Positions 50,649 through 58,993 of a stretch of 64,000 nt of DNA are shown piece by piece. Under the pieces are notes generated by a model. That model saw only the letters and a program-made list of their open reading frames with translations. It had not been told where the DNA came from and made no database searches. The stretch is from G963666705 sp963666705 (GTDB lineage: Bacteria; Pseudomonadota; Alphaproteobacteria; CADEGL01). Numbering within the stretch: position 1 is the stretch's first letter; each line of letters opens with the position of its first letter. The DNA lies in assembly GCA_963666705.2 (NCBI GenBank), contig CAXXKO010000025.1, positions 1 through 64,000 on the forward strand, given 5' to 3'. The position numbers were made by a program, and so were the translations under genes.

Positions 50649-51425
50649 TCATCGCCCGTCGACCGCTTCATTTGCGGCCGCTGGCGCCTGTGCCGCGCCC
50701 GGGACCGGCTGGTTGAAGCGGCCACCGAACGTGAACTTACAGCGATCGACCCGGTAGGACATGGTGCCCGATTCGATCGGCGCGCCGCTCTCGAGATAGT
50801 AGGTGAAGCTGTTGGCGACGATGAGCGCCCCGGGGGCGATGCCGAGCACGGCCGAGACCTCGCGCGGGGCGGAGACGATCTCGCTCTCCCAATCGACCGT
50901 GGCGACCCGCTGCCCGACCAGGCCCTCGATCACGTCCGAGACGGCGCGCCCCGTCACCAGCTGCGGATCGAACCGGAGGGCGATGGCGGGCGGGAAATGG
51001 CGCCGGTCGTGGCTGATGATGCGGTCCTCGACGAGGCGCGCGAGAGAGAGGAAGCCGACTGTGCTCCCCGGCTCGAGCCTCAGGCGCTCGCGGATGGCCT
51101 CGGGCGGGGTTGCGGCGGGCTCGTAGGCGAGGACGCGGGTCTCGAACGCGATGCCCTGCTCGCGCAAATCGTGCTCGAAATTATAGAGCGGCGTGAAGCG
51201 GCGCGTGATTTTGGGCGGGCTGACGATGGTGCCGCGGCCGCGCTGGCGCGACACCGAGCCGTTGCGCTCGAGGATGTCGAGGGCGCGGCGCAGGGTGACG
51301 CGGCTGACGCCGAACCGCTTGGCGAGCTGTTGTTCGGTGGGCAGCAGGGAATTGGGCGCAAGCGCCGCGACCTCGGATTCGAGGACCGAAGCCACATCGA
51401 GATAGCGCGGAGCCTTCCCATCCAT
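50649..51425 (-). CDS. GntR-family regulator with UTRA ligand domain (HutC type)
   Basis: This 258-residue regulator has an N-terminal winged helix (PNSLLPTEQQLAKRFGVSRV, TLRRALDILERNGSVSRQRGRG) and a C-terminal UTRA domain (VGFLSLARLVEDRIISHDRR to GTMSYRVDRCKFTFGGRF) that binds a small ligand. It heads the operon hyuA-hyuB-MLE-LLM-ACS-cox-LLM-thioesterase and likely represses it, released by the catabolic substrate or an intermediate. A palindrome just upstream of its start is a good operator candidate, which would give autoregulation. Confidence 0.9.
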   Translation of the reverse strand: MDGKAPRYLDVASVLESEVAALAPNSLLPTEQQLAKRFGVSRVTLRRALDILERNGSVSRQRGRGTIVSPPKITRRFTPLYNFEHDLREQGIAFETRVLAYEPAATPPEAIRERLRLEPGSTVGFLSLARLVEDRIISHDRRHFPPAIALRFDPQLVTGRAVSDVIEGLVGQRVATVDWESEIVSAPREVSAVLGIAPGALIVANSFTYYLESGAPIESGTMSYRVDRCKFTFGGRFNQPVPGAAQAPAAANEAVDGR

Positions 51426-51464
51426 CCCATTCGCCCAGGCCGATTATGGCCGGCAAAGTATCTG

Positions 51465-51478
51465 TAGGTAGATACCTA
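51465..51478 (-). promoter_or_regulatory. Candidate GntR operator
   Basis: TAGGTA-GA-TACCTA is a perfect palindrome with a 2-base centre, 40 bp upstream of the GntR start. It lies in an AT-rich patch (TATCTGTAGG...ATATGTC) that stands out from the GC-rich surroundings and may also hold the operon promoter. Its size and position fit GntR-type operators; binding is inferred. Confidence 0.55.
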
Positions 51479-51642
51479 TATGTCAAGACCTAACCGATCG
51501 GCTTTCATTGGCCGGAATCGAAAATTCGCGATCGGCGAGGTCGCTGGGCAGGGTGCTGTTCTTGTCATCGTCGAATTTCACGACATGCCTCGAACCCTCT
51601 CCCCACCGGGGAGAGGGGAACTCTTTTGTTGCGTTCTCTCCT

Positions 51643-52695
51643 CTAAGGCTTGAGCACCACCCGCCCGGCGACGCGGCCGGCGCGCAGGTCGTTGAGGGCG
51701 TCGTTCACCTTCGCGATGGGCCGGGGGTCGAGGGGGATGGGCGCCACCTTGCCGGCCTTGGCCAGCGCCAGCACCTCACGCAGATCCTCGAGCGTGCCCA
51801 CGTAGGAGCCGCGAATGGTCAGCATCTTGAGCGGCATGAGCGCGAGCGAGAGCGGCATGGCCCCGCCGTAGAGGCCGACAGAGACGACCGTCCCGCCCTT
51901 GCGCACGGCGTCGGCGCCGAACTGGGTCGTGGCCGGCGCGCCGACGAAGTCGATGGCCGCCGCCGCACCCCCCTCGGTCAGCTTGCGGATATCCTTCAAG
52001 GCCTCGCGCTCGCTGTTGTCGACCGTGTGATGGGCGCCCGACTGGCGCGCGATGCTGCGCTTCTCCGCGTCCAGGTCGGCGACGATGATCTTGCCCTTGA
52101 TGAGGTTGGGGGCGAGGTGTACGGCGCTCAGCCCCACGCCGCCGGCGCCGATGATGACGATGTCGTCGTCCTCACCGAAGGCGCCCGTCTCCTTGAGGGC
52201 GCGGTAGGCCGTGATGCCGGAGCAGGCATAGGTACAGGCAAGCTCGGTCGGGATGCCTTCATAGTCGAGCAGATAGCGCGCATGGGGCACGATGACGTGG
52301 TCGGCGTAGCCGCCCGGCTTGCGGGTGCCGACCGTGCGCGGGTTGAGGCACAGCAGCTCTTCGTCGCGCAGGCACACCTTGCATGTGCCGCAGCCGATCC
52401 AGGGGAAGACGACACGCCTGTCGCCGACCTCGACCCCCTCGGCCTCGGGGCCGAGGGCCGCGACCACGCCGACCACCTCATGGCCCATTGTGAAGGGCAG
52501 ATCGACACCGCGGTCGCCCAGGGTGATGCGCCGGCCGTCGCCCAGGTCGAAATAGCCGTCCCAGATGTGGATATCGCTGTGGCAGACGCCGCAGGCCGAG
52601 ACCCGCACCAGCACTTCCGTGCCCTGGGGCTCGGGCGTCTCGGTGTCCCGCTCCTCCAGGGCCTCGCCCCACTCGACGATCTGATAGCTCCGCAT
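51643..52695 (-). CDS. Zinc-dependent alcohol dehydrogenase (MDR superfamily)
   Basis: This is a 350-residue medium-chain dehydrogenase. Catalytic zinc ligands appear in SACGVCHSDIHIWDG and FTMGHEVVGVV. The structural zinc cysteines are in GCGTCKVCLRDEELLCLN. The NAD(P)-binding motif is IIGAGGVGLSAVHLAPN. It would oxidise a primary or secondary alcohol to an aldehyde or ketone in the cytoplasm. It is followed by a homocysteine methyltransferase-like gene upstream on the same strand (27 bp apart), so the two may be co-transcribed. The substrate is unknown. Confidence 0.92.
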   Translation of the reverse strand: MRSYQIVEWGEALEERDTETPEPQGTEVLVRVSACGVCHSDIHIWDGYFDLGDGRRITLGDRGVDLPFTMGHEVVGVVAALGPEAEGVEVGDRRVVFPWIGCGTCKVCLRDEELLCLNPRTVGTRKPGGYADHVIVPHARYLLDYEGIPTELACTYACSGITAYRALKETGAFGEDDDIVIIGAGGVGLSAVHLAPNLIKGKIIVADLDAEKRSIARQSGAHHTVDNSEREALKDIRKLTEGGAAAAIDFVGAPATTQFGADAVRKGGTVVSVGLYGGAMPLSLALMPLKMLTIRGSYVGTLEDLREVLALAKAGKVAPIPLDPRPIAKVNDALNDLRAGRVAGRVVLKP

Positions 52696-52722
52696 TGCCC
52701 TCTCCTCCTCGCGCTCTCGGGA

Positions 52723-53658
52723 CTACGCTTCCAGGCGCTCAATCAGGCGGGCAATATGCTCGACACCGAGGCCGCAACAGCCGCCCACGATGCGGGCACC
52801 ACCGTCGATCCAGGCGAGGCATTGGTCGGCGAAATCGTCGGGCGAAATGACGTCGACGAAGCGCCAGTTGGGCATCGCGAAATAGCCGCTCTCCGGATAG
52901 GCCATGACCGGCCCGGGCCATTGCGCGTGCAGGACACCGAGCGCCGGCGTCATGTCGTTGACGGTGCTATGCATGATGCCGGCGACCGAGCCCCCGGCGG
53001 CCATGACCTCGGCCGCCACCTCGCCGAACGGCAGTTCGGTGCGCGACCAGGAGACCGGGTCCCCGTCCTCGTTGGCGCGGCAACTGAAGCCGACCCAGAC
53101 CGGGAGGCCCGTGGCCGCGGCGGCGCGCACCGCCGGCACCGCGAACAAGGGGTCGGACATCATCTCCATGAGGATCATGTCGACGCCGGCCGAGGCGAGG
53201 AGGCCCGCCATCTCCTCGAAGCCCACCTCGGCCGCCTCTATCTTCCGCGCGACTTCGTGGTCGCGCGTGTCCGCGCCGGGTGTGACGGGCGTCATGTGGG
53301 ACATGGAGCCGGCGACCGCGACCGGCCTCGAGGCGCCCGCGCGCTCGCGCGCCTCGAGCGCGATCTCGACGGCCCGCCTGTTGATCTCGTCGAAACGGTC
53401 GCCAAGGCCCGCCGCCTCGAGCATGAAGCGGGTGCCGGCGAAGGTGTTGGCGGTGATGACGTCGGCGCCCGCGCCGATATAGTCCTCGTGGATCTGGCGC
53501 AGCATGTCCGGGCGCGACATGGTGGCCATGGCGCACCAGACGCCGCTATGCATGGGCGCGCCGCGGCGCTCGAGCTCGGTGCCCGTGGCGCCGTCGAGCA
53601 CGATCACCTCACCCGCCGCGAGCTTCCTCTCCACCCCGCCGAATCCGTTCGCCGCCAT
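52723..53658 (-). CDS. Homocysteine S-methyltransferase-family protein (BHMT-like)
   Basis: This 311-residue TIM barrel of the Hcy-binding family has VIVLDGATGTELERRGAPMH at the N-terminus, DVITANTFAGTRFMLEAAGL, GVDMILMEMMSDPLFAVPAV and the C-terminal zinc pair GGCCGLG. Family enzymes bind zinc with three cysteines. Here the first ligand position, usually GVNC, reads GIMHSTVND, placing His where Cys is expected. It may use a His-Cys-Cys site or have another substrate. It is probably a methyltransfer or demethylation enzyme linked to the nearby MetY. Confidence 0.82.
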   Translation of the reverse strand: MAANGFGGVERKLAAGEVIVLDGATGTELERRGAPMHSGVWCAMATMSRPDMLRQIHEDYIGAGADVITANTFAGTRFMLEAAGLGDRFDEINRRAVEIALEARERAGASRPVAVAGSMSHMTPVTPGADTRDHEVARKIEAAEVGFEEMAGLLASAGVDMILMEMMSDPLFAVPAVRAAAATGLPVWVGFSCRANEDGDPVSWSRTELPFGEVAAEVMAAGGSVAGIMHSTVNDMTPALGVLHAQWPGPVMAYPESGYFAMPNWRFVDVISPDDFADQCLAWIDGGARIVGGCCGLGVEHIARLIERLEA

Positions 53659-53747
53659 GAGACGCTTCCCCGCTCCCCGAAACCGGTGAGCGTCAATGTG
53701 GCTTGTTCGACCCGCGCCCGCAACAGGCGGTTGGCGCGCGGGCGGAT

Positions 53748-53927
53748 TTAGCGGTCGGCGGGGTTGCTGGGGTTGTCGTTGGCGGCCCGCTCGCGGCGCA
53801 GGCGCTCGACAATGCGCCGCCGGTACTCGGTATCCCATACCAGCCGGTTGACGTCGATATCGTCGTCCCCGGGCCGGGATGGGCGATCGTCCTCGAGCGC
53901 GGCGATGCTTGCGTACTGGGTCTCCAT
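53748..53927 (-). CDS. Small acidic/basic protein of unknown function
   Basis: This is a 59-residue protein: METQYASIAALEDDRPSRPG, then DIDVNRLVWDTEYRRRIVER and a basic end. It has a helical amphipathic look (NRLVWDTEYRRRIVERLRRER). Short proteins of this style are common in alphaproteobacteria, but no family is named here. It stands alone between two metabolic genes. The frame is open further upstream, but the ATG at 53927 fits the composition best. Confidence 0.5.
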   Translation of the reverse strand: METQYASIAALEDDRPSRPGDDDIDVNRLVWDTEYRRRIVERLRRERAANDNPSNPADR

Positions 53928-54010
53928 GCCACCGATGATGGCCCGCGAATCGGGCGCGCACGCGGCGCGATTGCGGCTAAATGGTGGCGGTGAGGGCGCG
54001 CGATCCGGGC

Positions 54011-55339
54011 CTATTCCGCCGCCCGGCGGCTGTCGCGCGCGGCGGCGGCGAGGGCCTGCTCCAGATCGGCGATGATGTCCTCCACGGTCTCGATGCCGAT
54101 CGAGAGGCGGATCACGTCGGGGCCGGCGCCGGATGCGACGCGGTCCTCCTCCGAGAGCTGGCGGTGGGTGGTGGAGGCGGGGTGGAGGATCAGGCTCCGC
54201 GTATCCCCGATATTCGCCAGGTGGGACAGGATCTCGCATCCCTCGACCACCTTGACGCCGGCCTCGAAGCCGCCCTTGACGCCGAAGGTGAAGACCGACC
54301 CGGGGCCCTTGGGCAGGTACTTCTTGGCCAGGGCGTGGTAGGGGCTCGATTCGAGGCCCGCATAGGAGACCCAGGCCACGCTCGGGTGGCCTTCGAGGAA
54401 CTCGGCCACCCTCCGCGCGTTGCGCACGTGGCGCTCCATGCGCAGCGCCAGGGTCTCGATGCCGTTCAAGGTGAGGAAGGCATTCATGGGCGCCATGGTC
54501 GGGCCGAGGTCGCGCAGGCCCACGGCGTGGCTTTTCATGGTGAACGCCATGTCGCCGAAGGTCTCATGGAAGGTGAGGCCGTGATAGGCCGGGTCGGGCT
54601 GGGTGAGGGCCGGGAACTTGTCGTTCTGGGACCAGTCGAAGCGGCCCGAATCGACGATCACGCCGCCGAGGGACGTGCCGTTCCCGGAGAGGAACTTGGT
54701 GGTCGAATGAATGACGATGTCGGCCCCCCACTCGAAGGGCCGGTTGAGGTAGGGGGTGGCGAGGGTCGAATCGACGATGAGCGGGATACCGGCCGCGTGC
54801 GCGATTCCGGCCACCGGCTCCATGTCCACGACGACACCGCCCGGGTTGGCCAGGTTCTCGATGAAGATCGCCTTGCATTTGGGCGTGAGCGCCCGGCGGA
54901 AATTCTCGGGATCCCGCGGATCGACGAAATGGCAATGCCAGCCGAACTTCTTGAAGCTGTGGCCGAATTGGGTCATGGAGCCGCCATAGAGGTTGCGCGA
55001 GGCGACGAATTCGTCGCCCGGCTCCATCAGCGAGAAGAAGGTCAGGAGCTGGGCCGCGTGCCCCGAGGCGGCGGCCGTGGCCCCGCGCCCGTCCTCGAGC
55101 GCGGCCACGCGCTCCTCCAGGACCGCGACGGTCGGGTTGTTGAGGCGCGAATAGATGTAGCCGAAGGTCTGGAGGTTGAAGAGCGAGGCGGCGTGGTCCA
55201 CGTCGTCGAAGACGTAGGAGGTGGTCTGGTAGATGGGCGTCTGGCGCGCACCCGTCGCCGGGTCGGGGCCGCCGCCGGCATGAACGGCCAGGGTCTCGAG
55301 GCCGTAGGCGGGCGGCTTCCCCTCGTCGCCGCCGCTCAT
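54011..55339 (-). CDS. metY: O-acetylhomoserine aminocarboxypropyltransferase (MetY-type)
   Basis: This is a 442-residue Cys/Met metabolism PLP enzyme. It makes homocysteine (or methionine) from O-acetylhomoserine and sulfide (or methanethiol). Motifs are YGLETLAVHAGGGPDPATGA, PIYQTTSYVF, the YIYSRLNNPTVAVLEERVA region, the PLP Lys in VIHSTTKFLSGNGTSLGG and the C-terminal LILHPASTTHRQLSEED. Length and the insertion pattern favour MetY over MetB or MetZ. The start at 55339 overlaps the stop of the CoA-binding gene, and the three genes metY, CoA-binding and enoyl-CoA hydratase form one run. Confidence 0.9.
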   Translation of the reverse strand: MSGGDEGKPPAYGLETLAVHAGGGPDPATGARQTPIYQTTSYVFDDVDHAASLFNLQTFGYIYSRLNNPTVAVLEERVAALEDGRGATAAASGHAAQLLTFFSLMEPGDEFVASRNLYGGSMTQFGHSFKKFGWHCHFVDPRDPENFRRALTPKCKAIFIENLANPGGVVVDMEPVAGIAHAAGIPLIVDSTLATPYLNRPFEWGADIVIHSTTKFLSGNGTSLGGVIVDSGRFDWSQNDKFPALTQPDPAYHGLTFHETFGDMAFTMKSHAVGLRDLGPTMAPMNAFLTLNGIETLALRMERHVRNARRVAEFLEGHPSVAWVSYAGLESSPYHALAKKYLPKGPGSVFTFGVKGGFEAGVKVVEGCEILSHLANIGDTRSLILHPASTTHRQLSEEDRVASGAGPDVIRLSIGIETVEDIIADLEQALAAAARDSRRAAE

Positions 55340-55839
55340 CGCGCCACCACCATGCGCCGGCGCTTGCTCGAGATTACCCGCGTGTTGATCCCGCTCCAGC
55401 CCAATTCCCCATGGAGGCGGCCGTATTCGATCTTGGGGCAGCGGTCCATGACGACGGTCAGGCCCGCGGCCTCGGCGCGCGCGGCCGCCGCGTCGTTGCG
55501 CACGCCGAGCTGCATCCAGGCCACCCGGATGCCCTTCTCGGCCGCCACCTCGATGACCTCGTCGACGATGCCGCCCGCGGCCTCCGAGGCGCGGAAGACG
55601 TCCACCATGTCGATGCGGTCCGGCACGTCCGCCAAGCGTGCGTACACGGCCTCGCCCAGGATCTCGCCCCCCGCCTCGCGCGGGTTGACCGGGATGACGC
55701 GGTAGCCCTTCTCCTGCAGGTACTTCATGGCGAAGTAACTGGGCCGGTTCCAGTTGGCGCTGATGCCGACCATGGCGATGGTCCGCACATCCCGCAGGAT
55801 GCCGCGGATTTTGCCGTCGGGGTAATGGTCGTGGCTCAT
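55336..55839 (-). CDS. CoA-binding domain protein (YccU-like)
   Basis: This is a 167-residue single Rossmann CoA_binding domain: TIAMVGISANWNRPSYFAMK, then YLQEKGYRVIPVNPREAG, DMVDVFRASEAAGGIVDEVI and AWMQLGVRNDAAAARAEAAG with a C-terminal VMDRCPKIE. Members bind acyl-CoA or CoA; physiological roles are unclear. It is coupled by overlaps at both ends (ATGA with the upstream enoyl-CoA hydratase and with metY). Confidence 0.9.
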   Translation of the reverse strand: MSHDHYPDGKIRGILRDVRTIAMVGISANWNRPSYFAMKYLQEKGYRVIPVNPREAGGEILGEAVYARLADVPDRIDMVDVFRASEAAGGIVDEVIEVAAEKGIRVAWMQLGVRNDAAAARAEAAGLTVVMDRCPKIEYGRLHGELGWSGINTRVISSKRRRMVVAR

Positions 55840-56657
55840 TCGTCGCGCCATTCGGGCTTGCGCTTCTCCATGAAGGCGTCGATGCCCTCCCCCGCGTCCC
55901 GGTACATCAGGTTCTCGGCCATCGCTTGCCCGGCGAGCACATAGGCGTCGTCGAGGCCCAGCTCCATCTGACGATAGAACACGTCCTTGCCGCGGGCGAT
56001 CGCGGGCCACGACTTGGTCGCGATGTGCTGGGCCAACTCGGCCACGGCGGCGTCGAGCGCCGCGTCCGGCACCACCCGGTTGACGAGGCCGATCTCCGCC
56101 GCCCGCGCGGCGTCGATGAACTCGCCGGTGAGCAGGAGCTCGAGCGCGTGCTTGCGCGAAAGCGCGCGGCCCACGGCCACGCCGGGCGTCATGCAGAAGA
56201 GGCCGGCGTTGATGCCCGAGGTGCCGAACCGGGCCGATTCCGCCGCGACCGCGAGGTCGCAGGTGGCCACGAGCTGGCAGCCGGCCGCCGTGGCCATGCC
56301 GTGGACCCGGGCGATCACCGGCTGCGGCAGGCGGACGATGCTGGTCATCACGCGGCTGCAGGTGGTGAGCAGCGCGGTGTAATAGGCGTGGTCGGGCTTC
56401 GCGCGCATCTCCTTCAGGTCGTGCCCGGCGCAGAAGGCGCGGCCGCTGGCGGCGATCACCACCACGCGGACCGAGCGGTCCTCGGCGATCCGGTCGAGGG
56501 CCGCCTGCAGCTCGGCGAGCAGCGCCTCGGAGAGGGCGTTGAACTGTGCCGGCCGGTTGAGGGTGAGGGTGGTTATGCCGTCCTCGTCCCGGCGCAGGAG
56601 CACAGGCTCGTTCCTGCCGGCCGCCTCCTGGGTCATGTTCTCGATTGCCGTGGTCAT
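55836..56657 (-). CDS. Enoyl-CoA hydratase/isomerase-family protein
   Basis: This is a 273-residue crotonase-fold enzyme. The oxyanion-hole segments are ASGRAFCAGHDLKEM and VHGMATAAGCQLVATCDLAV. RFGTSGINAGLFCMTPGVAV replaces the usual GxxP-E region. The two catalytic glutamates of classic hydratases are not both evident, so it may be an isomerase, hydrolase or EchA6-like protein. It is first in the run ech, CoA-binding, metY. The ATG at 56657 begins the recognisable N-terminus; an AT-rich patch (ATATACAGATATATAG) about 50 bp upstream may hold its promoter. Confidence 0.88.
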   Translation of the reverse strand: MTTAIENMTQEAAGRNEPVLLRRDEDGITTLTLNRPAQFNALSEALLAELQAALDRIAEDRSVRVVVIAASGRAFCAGHDLKEMRAKPDHAYYTALLTTCSRVMTSIVRLPQPVIARVHGMATAAGCQLVATCDLAVAAESARFGTSGINAGLFCMTPGVAVGRALSRKHALELLLTGEFIDAARAAEIGLVNRVVPDAALDAAVAELAQHIATKSWPAIARGKDVFYRQMELGLDDAYVLAGQAMAENLMYRDAGEGIDAFMEKRKPEWRDE

Positions 56658-56758
56658 TCGCTCATCATCCCCGATCGCCGCGCCGGGGCCCCCATTCGGT
56701 TCGAACCATTCAATATACAGATATATAGCGCAAATCGAATTCGGGTGCCCCCATGGCT

Positions 56759-57118
56759 TTACGACCCTTCTTGCGGGGCCGGAGGGGCTGGAGAGTCCGG
56801 CCCCTCCCCCTCTCCCGCGTCCGGCCACAGATAGGCGCCGACACCCACCTCGACCGGCAAGGTCAGGAACTCGAAGAGCGTGAAGGTGGCGAGGAAGCCC
56901 GCGCCGGTGCCGATGGCGAGGCTTTCCGCCACCACGGCGGCAATGGCCGCGAAGCCGATCCCGACGGCGACGGCCACGCCGATGGCGATGCGCTTCGGGG
57001 TCAGCGCGAAGCCCAGAATCTCATGGGTGCTCTCCACCCGGGCCGCCTCGGCGGCGCGCGACGGGCTCGCCTGGAAGGCCGTCAGCAGCAGGAGAATGGT
57101 GGCCAGGAGCCTCGTCAT
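56759..57118 (-). CDS. Small exported/membrane protein of unknown function
   Basis: This 119-residue protein has a signal sequence (MTRLLATILLLLTAFQASPS, cleavage likely after SRAA). Two hydrophobic segments follow, about 44-65 (IAIGVAVAVGIGFAAIAAVVA) and 71-90 (TGAGFLATFTLFEFLTLPV). The tail is acidic and Pro-rich. No family is recognised. It is oriented away from the thioesterase gene to its right. Confidence 0.6.
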   Translation of the reverse strand: MTRLLATILLLLTAFQASPSRAAEAARVESTHEILGFALTPKRIAIGVAVAVGIGFAAIAAVVAESLAIGTGAGFLATFTLFEFLTLPVEVGVGAYLWPDAGEGEGPDSPAPPAPQEGS

Positions 57119-57309
57119 GCGTCGGCGGCCTTCGGGCTGGATCCGGTCGTGCCTGTGCGCTCTACCTCCCTCGGGCGGCCCTAGATCCCACCGGCCCGAG
57201 TGGATGCACGCCCGACAGCATAGCAGAAAACCGGCCGCCGGCGCTTGCCGGCTTGGCGCGCGCCGGAGTAAGAGGGGCACGGCCCGGGAAGGGAAGAAGG
57301 GAAGGGGTT

Positions 57310-57735
57310 ATGCCACGCATCACCATCGCCGAGTTCGATGCGCTGATCGAACGCGACCTGCCGTTCGCGCGCGATTTCGGCTTCCGCGTCGAGAGCCTCG
57401 AGCGTGGCGCCGCGCGGGTGCGCCTGCCGTACAAGGACATCATGCTGCGCCCCGGCGGCACCGTGGCCGGCCCGGTGCTCATGACCCTGGCCGACTTCAC
57501 CATGTATGCCGTGACCTTGAGCGTCGTGGGCAAAGTGGCCCTCGCGGTCACCACCAACCTCAACATCAACTTCCTGCGCCGGCCCGCCCCGCTCGACGTC
57601 ATTGCCGAGGGCCGGGCGATCAAGGCCGGGCGCCGGCTCGTGGTCTCGGAAGTCGCCATCTACTCGGATGGCGAGGCGGAGCCCGTCGCCCATGTCACCG
57701 GAACCTATTCGATCCCGCCCGGCCCGGCTCCATGA
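57310..57735 (+). CDS. PaaI-family hotdog thioesterase
   Basis: This is a 141-residue hotdog-fold protein: RDFGFRVESLERGAARVRLP, then YKDIMLRPGGTVAGPVLMTL, ADFTMYAVTL and a C-terminal GRRLVVSEVAIYSDGEAEPV. GGTVAGPVLMTLAD corresponds to the HGGxxxxLaD active-site helix of PaaI enzymes. It would hydrolyse an acyl- or aryl-CoA. In many alphaproteobacteria such a gene precedes rplM-rpsI, as here. The ATG at 57310 follows GGAAGAAGGGAAGGGG. Confidence 0.85.
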   Translation: MPRITIAEFDALIERDLPFARDFGFRVESLERGAARVRLPYKDIMLRPGGTVAGPVLMTLADFTMYAVTLSVVGKVALAVTTNLNINFLRRPAPLDVIAEGRAIKAGRRLVVSEVAIYSDGEAEPVAHVTGTYSIPPGPAP

Positions 57736-57910
57736 GCGACGTTACGGTATTATGTTACCGCAACCCTAACACATTGACTTTGCGGAATAATCTTCCGTTG
57801 TTTTGCTGGAATTCGATTGACACCGGCCATTGTCGCGAACATACTCCCGACCGATTTTCAACCGGCGCCTCCCGCCTCGGGGTCGCCCACTCGCATCCGA
57901 GCCAGGTGAA

Positions 57911-58372
57911 ATGAAGACCTTTTCGCTCAAGCCCGCGGACGTGCGGAAGAAATGGCTGCTGGTCGATGCCGAGGACGTGGTCCTGGGCCGGCTTGCGAGC
58001 GTGATTGCCCTGCGCCTGCGCGGCAAGCACAGGCCGAGCTTCACCCCGCATGTCGATTGCGGCGACAGCGTCATTGTCGTCAATGCCGGCAAGGTGCGCC
58101 TCACGGGCGCCAAGCGCGCCGACAAGACCTACTACTGGCACACGGGCTATCCCGGCGGGATCAAGAGCCGCACGGCGGGCCAGGTGCTGGATGGTAAGCA
58201 TCCGCAGCGCGTGGTCGAGAAGGCGATCGAGCGCATGCTGCCCAAGACCAAGCTGGGGCGGCAGATGCTGTGCAACCTGCGGGTCTATGCCGGGCCCGGG
58301 CATCCCCATGCCGGGCAGGAGCCAGAGGTGCTGGACCTGGCGGCGATGAACCCCAAGAACAAGCGGAGCTGA
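57911..58372 (+). CDS. rplM: 50S ribosomal protein L13
   Basis: This is a 153-residue L13: MKTFSLKPADVRKKWLLVDA, VVLGRLASVIALRLRGKHRP, DKTYYWHTGYPGGIKSRTA and MLPKTKLGRQMLCNLRVYAG are all standard. The start ATG follows AGGTGAA. It is one of the first proteins assembled onto 23S rRNA. Two bases separate its stop from the S9 start. A -35-like TTGACT lies at 57774-57779, and an imperfect palindrome, GTTACGGTA/TTACCGCAAC, precedes it. Confidence 0.97.
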   Translation: MKTFSLKPADVRKKWLLVDAEDVVLGRLASVIALRLRGKHRPSFTPHVDCGDSVIVVNAGKVRLTGAKRADKTYYWHTGYPGGIKSRTAGQVLDGKHPQRVVEKAIERMLPKTKLGRQMLCNLRVYAGPGHPHAGQEPEVLDLAAMNPKNKRS

Positions 58373-58374
58373 GC

Positions 58375-58878
58375 ATGGCCGACGACCATCAGCCTACCAT
58401 CGGCGACGCCGTCGGCGCGGCGCTGCAGAGCGTCGTGGTCTCGGAGGCGGTGGCGGCGCCGGCGGCCCGGGCCGAGCCGGTCAAGGACGCGCTCGGCCGG
58501 TCCTATGCCACGGGCAAGCGCAAGGATTCCGTGGCGCGGGTCTGGATCAAGGCCGGATCGGGCAAGATCACCATCAATGGGCGTGAGAACGAGGTCTACT
58601 TCGTCCGCCCGGTGTTGCGCATGCTGATCGACCAGCCCTTCGTCGCGGCGCACCGGGAGGGCCTGTTCGACGTCGTTGCCACGGTCAAGGGCGGCGGGCT
58701 TTCGGGCCAGGCGGGCGCGGTGCGCCACGGCATCTCCAAGGCGCTGAACCTGTTCGAGCCCGAGCTCCGGCCAGTGCTCAAGGCCGGCGGGTTCCTGACC
58801 CGCGACAGCCGCACGGTGGAGCGCAAGAAATACGGCCGCGCCAAGGCCCGGCGCAGCTTCCAGTTCTCCAAGCGTTGA
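58375..58878 (+). CDS. rpsI: 30S ribosomal protein S9
   Basis: This 167-residue S9 has an N-terminal extension of about 40 residues (Ala-rich), common in alphaproteobacteria. The core has YATGKRKDSVARVWIKAGSG, FDVVATVKGGGLSGQAGAVR, HGISKALNLFEPELRPVLK and the basic tail KYGRAKARRSFQFSKR that reaches the decoding centre tRNA. The terminal Lys-Arg is kept. It is co-transcribed with rplM and ends at the terminator 32 bp downstream. Confidence 0.97.
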   Translation: MADDHQPTIGDAVGAALQSVVVSEAVAAPAARAEPVKDALGRSYATGKRKDSVARVWIKAGSGKITINGRENEVYFVRPVLRMLIDQPFVAAHREGLFDVVATVKGGGLSGQAGAVRHGISKALNLFEPELRPVLKAGGFLTRDSRTVERKKYGRAKARRSFQFSKR

Positions 58879-58910
58879 TCGGCCGGCCGCGGAGCCGGCG
58901 TTCGAGGGCA

Positions 58911-58941
58911 AGGGCGCCCCATCGCGGGGCGCCCTTTCCTA
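58911..58941 (+). terminator. Rho-independent terminator of rplM-rpsI
   Basis: AGGGCGCCCC pairs perfectly with GGGGCGCCCT around a 5-base loop (ATCGC). It is followed by TTCCTATT. It is placed just after the rpsI stop. Confidence 0.85.
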
Positions 58942-58993
58942 TTGGCGGCACCGCGCTATATCCACGGCGTTCGCAGAAGCGAAAGGCGCGCGC

